Shown here: one piece after another, positions 56,468 to 64,000 of the stretch | How positions within the stretch are numbered: the first letter of the stretch is position 1 | Layout: every line of letters starts with the position of its first letter | NCBI GenBank assembly: GCA_036872755.1 | Contig: JAVHNS010000012.1 | Span: 496,001 to 560,000 of the forward strand | DNA from: Orbilia blumenaviensis | Taxonomy: Eukaryota; Ascomycota; Orbiliomycetes; Orbiliales; Orbiliaceae | Direction: 5' to 3' | Length of the DNA stretch: 64,000 bases | The notes under the pieces: generated by a model | What the model saw: the letters and a program-made list of their open reading frames with translations, nothing else | Told to the model about the DNA's origin: nothing | Databases searched by the model: none | Position numbers and translations under genes: made by a program

Positions 56468-57045
56468 GAGTTATCGAACTCAACCGATTACCTCACAAAA
56501 CTCATCAAGGGACGTCCAGATAAGCTTTACAAGGCCCGATCCGGCCTCCTTCCTTATTCCTATGTTGCCGTTAACCAACGAGCAGACCGCATCGTTCCAG
56601 GTTTGCTCGACCAATCGGTCAAGCTATATGGGTTCCAATACAATGTCGATGTCAGGCCTACGCAAATAATGAAACATGGATCCCAAGATATTTCAGAAAT
56701 CGAATCCGAGAAACTCAAAGTCTTGGAGCCTCCCGGGCTTCTCGCCCTCAGGCTGCTTAGCACCGATCCGGACTGCCGATGAAGAGATACTGGCTGGTCT
56801 GGGAAACGTCATCCTATTCAAGCTGCCCTCATTGCAGGCATATGACGGTAGCCACCTTAGCTTGGAGTAATTCTGGAGGCTACGACAGCCGAACTGGGAT
56901 GCCAGACATGCAGGGGTGTTGCCAACACAATAAGATTCCCACCGAGACTTCATGGGTTGCAGCGGCTACCATCGGATCGCATTTAGAGGTTATCAACCGA
57001 CGCTTTCCCACAAACGAGAGCTCATACGCCAGGGCGATGCGATGA
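56468..57045 (+). pseudogene. Decayed ORF with ankyrin-like segments
   Basis: A stop-to-stop frame of 104 codons (56468-56782) has protein-like content (STDYLTKLIKGRPDKLYKAR; QRADRIVPGLLDQSVKLYGF) but no start codon. Immediately after the stop, the same frame reads KRHPIQAALIAG, which resembles an ankyrin helix pair, and another frame holds TSWVAAATIGSHLEVINRRF, closely like the ankyrin core (TPLHAAAxxGHLEVVxLL). The pieces lie in order on one strand but in different frames, as expected for a gene broken by indels. No intact version was seen. It may be a relic of an NLR- or ankyrin-type gene; this is a hypothesis based on resemblance. Confidence 0.4.
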
Positions 57046-58356
57046 GCAGTTGCCGATGGCCTCCTTTTTTGAAATCCGTTTCATTGGCGCTTCTTTAAAG
57101 TTTTTTTTTTTTTTGGAACCAGGCCGGTACTCTTCCACAGTTACCAGAGGCTAGATGAAGCTGACGGTTATATGTACCGGTCGCTAATATCCAACGAAGC
57201 CCAGCGTATGATTCCCTAAATGAGGTTTATCTGGAGTTATAAATGCTCCCAAACCAGGCACAGGTTTAGCCCGTGTGACCACAACATATCAAGTCCTGTA
57301 GGGCAGCTGGCATAGAATGTAATTGCCCGCGTGACTCGGAACTTCATTCTCGATTTGCCCATTGGACCCAGATTCGGACCGCACGTTATCTTTGTTTTAC
57401 GTTTCTTTGTTCAAAATTACTTAATCTCTTTCCGCAGTACAGAGCGCCTCTTTTTAAGTTGTGCTTCCAAATCATAATACGGGAATGCATTGTCTCCGAT
57501 GCCAGGCCGGCCGCTTTGCGAAGGGTATTCTCTGGGGAAATGCAGGCAACCATCGGCATAACGCAACGAGAAACATGCGCGGTATCACAGAGAAAAAACA
57601 CCGCTACCGCTGTGGATCCTTCACCAGAGCTTCAATCCCCTATGTCGGACGTGGATTTCGTTGCCGGAAGCCGATCGTATATATAGAGTTTTCCGGTTCC
57701 TGATCGTAAAATATCACGTCAACTGCGATTCGAGCCGTTATCGGCCACTTTTACTCCAGTGCATGTTTGAAATAACGGTGTCGATAGGCCAATTGATATC
57801 CATACGTTACGTATTGGCGCGGTATGCATCCGTGAGATTAAGTGACCTCGCCAGAAATGCGTCACCTGGTGGGACCATAACATTAACAGCTCCGGCGTGA
57901 TAAGACAGTTCTGCTGGGCGCAGGCAATGGCAAGCTGGCAAGCCTAATTTTCATTAACTAATGGGTAGAACCTTAACACTACCCCAACAGCCAGAGCTCT
58001 AGCTTACAACTTCGCACTACTATATAAGTTGAGACAACTGCTCACAATAGCGTCCCTTTTGAGTACCTTTTTTCCTCTTTCTCTTTTCTTCAGAGCTCCA
58101 GAGTTTGGACCAAAGGAAAAGAAATTTTCTCAAGAAACTTCCCCTATTGTGACCCATCAACCCTAATTGGATCTATTTTGAAAAGATATTTACCATCATC
58201 TGTGCCTTTAGAATCACAGATAATTTGAGGAAGTCCATACCGACGTCCAACCAGGATATCCAACACTTCACAACACAGTAGCCACCACATCCATAGTTTT
58301 CCAAGACGCTATTTCTTCACAGATATATATATATATATATACATTATCGATCCAAA
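57046..58356. other. Intergenic, promoter side of the BCAT gene
   Basis: About 1.3 kb. A T11-12 run lies near 57103. A TGACTC core (part of the Gcn4/CpcA site TGACTCA) occurs near 57334 but lacks the final match. A TATATATA run at 58323-58341 is just upstream of the start. No coding signal. Confidence 0.45.
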
Positions 58357-59760
58357 ATGGCACCAGCAGCAGTCCCAGTCGCAGCGACAGCATCCGAGCT
58401 GACCGTATCTGCCATGAAAGCCGATCTTGCTAAGACGTCCAAGCCCCAGCTAGACGCCTCGAAGCTCACGTACACATTCAACAAGAATGGAGGAGTTGTC
58501 CCTGCGTTGGATGACCCAATCCGCAAGGAATCCAATTCGTCGTCGGATGTAAGAAAGCCAATTGAGGCCCCCCAAATATTATTCGGGCCTCGTACTAACA
58601 TATTGCCATTTGTAGCACATGTTGACGGTTAAGTGGACTGAGAAGGGTGGCTGGGAAACCCCCCAGCTCCGACCCTATGGGCCTCTTGATATCATGCCGA
58701 CTGCTTCTTGTATCCACTATGCCACCCAGGCTTTCGAAGGCATGAAAGCCTACAGGGGTGTTGACGGCAAGCTCCGTCTCTTCAGGCCGGATCTCAACTG
58801 CAAGCGAATGAACCTCTCAAGCACAAGAATAGCACTCCCACCAATCGACCCAGAACAGCTTGAAACCCTCGTCAAAAACTTTGTTGCGGTCGATTGTCCA
58901 AAGTGGCTGCCAAATCCCGAGACATTCATCTATCTACGACCAGCTGTGATTGCTTCTGGAGCTGCTCTGGGTGTACAAAAGCCCAGAGAAGCGACAGTGT
59001 TCATTATCGCTGTTCTCTTCCCGCCAATGGAAATTCCCAACGGAATGAGGCTGCTCGCCTCAAAGGAAGATATGGGTGTTCGCGCGTGGCCCGGTGGCCA
59101 CGGATGGAGCAAAGTCGGGGCCAACTGTAAGAACTTTGGCACATTTATCAACAGGGCCACAGATCCCATTGCTAACGAAATAATTTTCTAGACGGCCCAA
59201 CTCTCCAAGCCCAAGGCGAGGCCCGCGAACGCGGTTTCGACCAAATCCTCTGGATCCTCGGATCCGAAGGCCGTGTCACCGAAGCCGGCGCCTCCAACTT
59301 CTTCGTCGTTTGGAAGAACAAGAAATCCGGCCGCTTGGAACTCATCACAGCCCCTCTCGGCGATAAGATCATTCTCGACGGTGTTACCCGCCGCTCAGTT
59401 CTCGAACTTGCCCGAAACCGCCTTTCTCACAACCCCTCTGAGGTCTTGAAGGAAGTTCAACACCTTGAGAAATTGGATGTTGTCGAGGAGAATTACACTA
59501 TCGACGACATTGCTGAGGCATACGAAGATGGAAGGCTCGTTGAGGCTTTCGCTTGCGGAACAGCTTTCTTTGTCGCTCCAATCTCGTACATTCAACACGA
59601 GGTTGACAAGGGCATCGAAGTGCCAATGAACACTACGATGGCAGATGGCTGCAAGTCTGGTGCTTATGCTGCTGCCGTCAAAACTTGGTTGAAAGAGATC
59701 ATGTATGGCAAAGTCAGCCATCCATGGGGCGTTGTCGTCGAAGAGAGGGGTGCCCAGTAA
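58357..59760 (+). CDS. Branched-chain amino acid aminotransferase
   Basis: Three exons (58357-58548, 58616-59126, 59192-59760) give 423 aa. The enzyme transfers amino groups between Leu, Ile or Val and 2-oxoglutarate with PLP, in the last step of synthesis and the first of breakdown. Class IV fold signs: IHYATQAFEGMKAYRG and RLFRPDLNCKRMNLSSTRIALP in the first half, the PLP-binding Lys at 230 in WSKVGANYGPTL, and EGRVTEAGASNFFVVW and GDKIILDGVTRRSVLELA. The end GVVVEERGAQ is normal. The first 45 residues are not strongly basic, so the form may be cytosolic, but a weak mitochondrial signal cannot be excluded. Length fits fungal BCATs. Confidence 0.92.
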
Positions 59761-60540
59761 ATCACCCAGGTGATATGATGGATTACGCCGAGAGGCTGCC
59801 ACCATCTACCGAAAGCCCTGCATCCTTCGTCAGGTAACTTCTTACGATCTACATACTCTTTTCTATTTCCTTTCTAGTGTACAAAACTTCATTCCACAGT
59901 GGGCACCAGCCTTGTATAAAAGGCCATTCCTTTCCAAACTCCTTGTTTTACTACTTTATCCTTCAGCCTTACTACCCACATGTGCACCATCATTTTTCTT
60001 TTCACGATTTCATTCTTGTTATATAATGCATGATACCTTTATAGCGCCTGGGTTTTAATAGAAATAAAAGAATAGCTATGTATATTTCTATAAATTTGTT
60101 TCGAGAGCTCTGGTAATACATTGTAGACACCTATAGGGGCGGATTATAGCGGGTCTGAATCGACCCGTATTAGAGGATAGAAAAACCGACTTGCATGTCG
60201 GGCTCATACTGGGACACGCTCCGGTCACAATTTCCAATCCCGCATTGCTCCTGCTACCCAAAAGTCGGTAGCCTTTGCCGTCCCGAAAAGCCGGCAACTC
60301 ATATATTCTATACTTGAGTTTATCGTCGTAGATCATGGCGCCGGCCCGGTTTACGACATCCTACGCCGTGCAAAATGTTCCACGTCTGAATAGTCGGTGA
60401 CTCTGAGGTGGTCGTATGTCCACCAGTCCCATCGATGTGCCCCTCCTGACTAGGATCCCGGCTTTACTCTGAGGTCTAAACCCAGCAGGTAGGCTCTATT
60501 ATTGATATTCATATTGCATCCCCGGTTTACTCCTGTCCAA
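59761..60540. other. Convergent intergenic region
   Basis: About 780 nt between the BCAT gene and TCA17, which end toward each other. The minus-strand frame at 60088-60336 has no domain or splice support. Confidence 0.5.
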
Positions 60541-61197
60541 TTAATACACCCCCGGGATCCCCGTTTCCGCAATCTTCTCTAGTGCTGCCGAGAACTTCTT
60601 GCTCTTTACCATCTCCTTACTCTCGTGGTCATAAAATGGGTTCGATATCAGCTTAATATATTCCGTATGTATCGATTTAAACACCTAAAAGCCCCAGGTC
60701 AGTTAGTTAGCTACCCCCAATCGCAGCTAGCCCAAGTTGTTCGTCACAATCAGTGTTTGCACATACGGGCTTCAAATCAGCCTCCCTAATCGCTCCTCCT
60801 AGGCCGCCACCCCGGGTGCTTAATGCACTACTACTATTAAAGCCCTGATCCACGATAACGACGAACTTAACACCAGTATTGGTCATCCAGCCATACGCTG
60901 CTAACCGTTCATCGATCGCAAACAGGAGGCCGAAATCCTGGTCGGCAGTCTTTTGCGGCAATCGGGCTTCGAAAACGTCCAATGTGGAATGTAGGAGGAG
61001 GTGCAAGTCCAGAGACGTCGTAAGTGATGTGGAGGGGAGAGGGAGGCGGGAGTTGTAGATGTAGATCGGGTTGTTCTATGGAGATGTATTTAGCTTTGGT
61101 TCGGTATTCTCCGGCAAGGTAGAGTTGTGGACAGAAGTGAGAGGCTAACCTGCTTGCCTATGATGGCAATGACTGGGATTCCGGGTGTTGAAGCCAT
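60541..61197 (-). CDS. TCA17: TRAPP complex subunit Tca17 (TRAPPC2L, sedlin-like)
   Basis: Three exons (61150-61197, 60767-61075, 60541-60684) give 166 aa. The protein has the longin-type sedlin fold: MASTPGIPVIAIIGKQ on exon 1, NNPIYIYNSRL on exon 2, and later LHSTLDVFEARL, DFGLLFAIDERLAAYGWMTN and GVKFVVIVDQ. The last exon (VFKSIHTEYIKLISNPFYD) ends in the family's usual helix. Tca17 stabilises the TRAPPII complex, the Rab GEF of late Golgi trafficking. An Asn/Gly-rich loop (about 92-119) is longer than expected. It shares a 426-bp divergent spacer with the UstYa-like gene. Confidence 0.88.
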
Positions 61198-61623
61198 GTT
61201 GGATGTGTCTACGGAACGCAACGTCTACGTGACGTCCAAGGGACTTCAAGGTTGTGTTCAGATAACGGAGCTTGAGCTTGGGAGTGCTTAATATGCGATA
61301 CTACCAAATCGGGCTACAACACAAATATTGCAACAGAGTGTCAATACTGGACGTCTGCGGGTTGCAAGGCTGTCCGGATGTCGGGCGATTTATCCGGGCG
61401 ACACCGTTTCAAGACACGGCAAGGGTGGGTCTTGTTTATTGCTTTCCATATAGTATGGGGCAAATATATCTTTCACATTCAGTTGTTTTCTCATCTCTAT
61501 TCTTTTTACGAAATCGAGGATCAGGAGCTCGGCGCTGCAACGTTGTTCGGTCGAATTTCTAAGCCCTTAGAACTCGAAAGTTCTACTGTTCCCATGCCCC
61601 GGCCCTCGAATACTCAACTCGCA
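61198..61623. promoter_or_regulatory. Divergent promoter between TCA17 and the UstYa-like gene
   Basis: A 426-bp gap separates two start codons facing away from each other. The plus-strand frames at 61272-61562 and 61378 upstream of 61624 do not give a family N-terminus and are treated as leader. Confidence 0.4.
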
Positions 61624-62662
61624 ATGGAATTCGAACGTATAAGCATCGAAAACGAGCCCTTTATCTCCAAGGAGTCCTACGGGTCCGGTGAACCCCACGA
61701 TGGCCATCTACGCTCGCGAAGTCTAAAATCTCGCTTCAAGACGGCACCTATCGCGGTCACCGTAATTGTCACGGCCATAACTTCGTGCATATTAACTCTA
61801 GTAGCACAGTCTGCGTACTTCGCCCTGATAGAATCGGTAATGGCGCAGGATAAGACGGGACAAGGATCAATCTCGCTCCCAAAACTAAATGTTCCGGCTT
61901 GTACGAAGCTTAAATTTCTTAACTCTACCCTAAGAACTTCTCGGCCCTCATCACGACACTCCTATATATTTCTATCATAATTCTATGCCCCGAAAATACA
62001 AACAGATAGCTACAAACAATAAACTCTAATACAAATTTGTGGACCCAATTTACAGTAGGAACGATCTCTAAGGTCTTTCACGATGACCCGATATACCTCA
62101 ACCGTTCGTCCGAAGAAGGAAGGTTATCAAGCGAAAAGGCTTGGAAGAACTTAATCCCCAGTATGCATACCCTCTCTCCTATGGTTATTTAGAACATTTC
62201 ACATGGGCTCGCATACACCACAGTTGATTTCCCAGCTCGCTACTAACCAGACCCACTCGTTCCCATGGCTGACACCGAGGACGGAGAATACTAGACGGCC
62301 GTGGCTTCATTTCATTGTCAAAACTTAAACAATCCTCATCCACCCCACTACCCGAATCCCTCATATCTCAGGATGTAATGCACAAGGGCCAATTCGCCGT
62401 CTCCTCATTCCACCAATTGCACTGCCTGCACATGGTCGTAAAATCCTACTTTAGCGCATTGGGATCTCATGATCATGATGTAGTGCATACGAAGCATTGT
62501 TTGGAGTACTTAAGGAATACTATCGTGTGTGCCGCGGATTCGGCATTGGAGCCGTGGAAAGAGGAGTTGAATGGTGTAGATGGCTTTGGGAACGTGCATA
62601 TGTGTAGGGATTTTGAAGGGCTGTTTAAGTGGGCTGAGGAGTTCAGGGTGAATGATGTTTAG
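61624..62662 (+). CDS. UstYa-family (DUF3328) oxidase-like protein
   Basis: Three exons (61624-61900, 62056-62160, 62295-62662) give 249 aa, the usual size of the family. A cytosolic head is followed by a membrane helix at about 42-64 (APIAVTVIVTAITSCILTLV). The two signature motifs are present: HQLHC at 167-171 and HTKHC at 192-196, with CLEYLRNTIVCAAD after the second. Exon 2 gives the typical AW.NLIP.GRGF block across the junction. UstYa proteins are copper-type oxidases that cyclise or oxidise peptides in fungal RiPP and other secondary-metabolite pathways. The first intron (154 nt) is the least certain. An MFS transporter gene lies 616 nt downstream, facing it. Confidence 0.85.
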
Positions 62663-63277
62663 GGGGTATCTTTGGCGAGATATGAGCATTGGGTATTTCA
62701 TGCACGTGGGTTTTATTCAATTGTATATATTATTCATCGCGAGGTCTGATTTTTAGCTTTTTTTATGCGCAGGTTTAATGTAAGAAGGGATTGTGATATT
62801 CCAATTCAAATTAAAGCGATATTAAAAGTTTCCTGCATAATTGGTCTGCCGGGTCTAAATGCTAAAGAGAGACGGGACCTTCGTAACATCACAGAATTAC
62901 GAGACTTTAATCACGAGTGAAGAGTGGTCAACAGCGTCGGGACCGAGACTAAGTGAAGAGATATTTTAAAGATGATAGAAAGTATTATTAAATCCATTAA
63001 GTTTTTGAGACCGATAGGTCCTCTAAGAATCCTTGACATGATATCGTACCATAATCCCAAACAAAAACGCCTACGCAATGATGCTTTTTTTATTCATGCA
63101 TATGCCGTAAACATTCCAATGAAAAGAAAGAACCAAACGAAAACGAAGAAAAAGGAAAATTAACAGAGAATGAAACTTCTAAAGCCGAATTCAAGACCGG
63201 GGTATAGTGATGCCTGTATGCAAACCGCTTCTAATCGCTGCTCATGTATGTACACTCCTCTCTCTGGGCGATGTATT
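62663..63277. other. Convergent intergenic region
   Basis: About 615 AT-rich nt between the 3' ends of the UstYa-like and MFS genes. The plus-strand frame at 62972-63163 is Lys-rich and AT-driven; it is not supported. The frame at 63170-63463 overlaps the MFS gene in antisense. Confidence 0.5.
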
Positions 63278-64000
63278 TTAGTTATCGCCAAAGGTTGGTG
63301 CATAATGGCTCTTCTGCCTGAGCCTCTTGCCATACTTGTAAAAGATGAATGGACAAGGCAGCAAGGCTACGCTGACAAGTGCCAAGAGTGTACCAGCCCA
63401 GTTGACCTTCAAAGAATTGAACATATAGGTCGCGAAGAGAGGGAAGACAGCGCCAAAGATTGATCGTAAGAAGGTATTGGCTGCGATTGCTGAGGCGGCA
63501 AACATGAGGTATGCGTCGATGATGTAGTTGAGACACTGAAGGAAAATAAGGAAGATACCAGCGCCAGTGAAGAGACCAGAGAGGGTTGGAACGATCCAAT
63601 GGATATCTGGGTAGTTACCAGTCCAGGCGAACCAGAAGATACCGATGGGAAACAGAACGCCACCAAGCATTGCAGGTGGGAGACGCTTTTCAGGGATTGG
63701 GATACCGCGGTTCGCCTTAAGAGCCTTGAGATAAAATGGTTCCCAGAGGAAGACAATACCGCCACCGGTAATTTGTCCAAGAATGAGACCGATGAATGGA
63801 AGCGAGGACTTGCCGCCCATAATGTGATGGTACTGGATAAAGACGGTCGGGTAGGCTGTAAGCATGAGATAAAGCATACCGTAGATGAAAGCGATGTAGA
63901 GAGAGACAAAGAAGACGATTGGTTCGGTAAAAAGAAGCTTGAGAGGACGAGACAAGTTCTTTTCGACGAGTTCCTTAAAGTCAACTTCGATTTGCTCTTG
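63278..64000 (-). CDS. MFS transporter, DHA1-like, C-terminal part (5' end outside window)
   Basis: An open frame runs from the window edge to a stop at 63278-63280, about 240 aa. It opens with EQIEVDFKELVEKNLSRPLKLLFTEPIVF, which corresponds to the central loop and helix 7 of DHA1-type fungal drug or polyamine transporters. Helices follow at VSLYIAFIYGMLYLMLTAYP, LPFIGLILGQITGGGIVFLW, AMLGGVLFPIGIFWFAWTG, VPTLSGLFTGAGIFLIFLQ, and later NTFLRSIFGAVFPLFATYMF and GTLLALVSVALLPCPFIFY. The pattern RPLKLLFTEPIVF is typical of the MDR-like subgroup. The visible part has no intron and no break. It may export a toxic or metabolic compound; substrate unknown. Confidence 0.9.
   Translation of the reverse strand, partial: QEQIEVDFKELVEKNLSRPLKLLFTEPIVFFVSLYIAFIYGMLYLMLTAYPTVFIQYHHIMGGKSSLPFIGLILGQITGGGIVFLWEPFYLKALKANRGIPIPEKRLPPAMLGGVLFPIGIFWFAWTGNYPDIHWIVPTLSGLFTGAGIFLIFLQCLNYIIDAYLMFAASAIAANTFLRSIFGAVFPLFATYMFNSLKVNWAGTLLALVSVALLPCPFIFYKYGKRLRQKSHYAPTFGDN

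Noticed and set aside
1..64000. CRISPR array, rRNA, intact transposon
   Set aside because: No spaced direct repeats, no rRNA-like sequence, no transposase or reverse transcriptase frame was seen on either strand.

Overview
The window looks like nuclear DNA of a filamentous ascomycete (Pezizomycotina). Most genes carry one to four short introns (46 to about 250 nt) with GTA(A/T)GT donors, CTAAC/CTGAC branch sites and (T/C)AG acceptors, and the proteins are typical of that group (complex I NUZM, elongin A, GCD7, UstYa-like protein, JmjC/4CXXC protein, PNP and ankyrin NLR-like proteins). The ankyrin-rich immune-like genes and lineage-specific ORFs would suit nematode-trapping Orbiliomycetes, but that is a guess. 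Every exon chain below was built by hand and checked for matching splice phase. No rRNA, intact tRNA, CRISPR array or intact transposon was seen.

Layout. 1-5.6 kb: two small membrane-protein genes and GCD7 (eIF2B beta), all on the minus strand. 6.5-14.3 kb: the most unusual part, a head-to-head pair sharing a 229-bp promoter. The minus gene encodes a nucleoside phosphorylase domain fused to a protein kinase; the plus gene encodes a related kinase fused to 28 ankyrin repeats. The kinases share an unknown N-terminal domain, a DFD in place of DFG, a CxDC knuckle and an intron at the same codon. 14.9-29.6 kb: mostly housekeeping genes (elongin A, a PI-PLC-like enzyme, a 1,483-aa JmjC/zinc/AT-hook chromatin protein, COQ2, phosphopantothenoylcysteine decarboxylase, NUZM, a conserved unknown). 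29.6-40.15 kb: about 10.5 kb with no credible gene, rich in homopolymers and microsatellites, ahead of a polyQ protein gene.

42-54.5 kb: a 77-aa Cys-rich protein, a 468-aa secreted Cys-rich protein, an EamA/DMT transporter with a 15-nt micro-exon, OTU2, a tRNA-like remnant and a coiled-coil gene. 54.5-58.3 kb: a purine-rich stretch and a decayed ORF with ankyrin-like pieces. 58.3-64 kb: branched-chain aminotransferase, TCA17 (TRAPPC2L), a UstYa-family protein and the C-terminal part of an MFS transporter cut by the window end.

Working together: most genes are unrelated housekeeping functions. The divergent kinase pair is the one set whose layout argues for joint function: one partner has the NLR-type effector domain (PNP), the other the recognition-type repeats (ANK), and related kinases could join them in a split receptor system.
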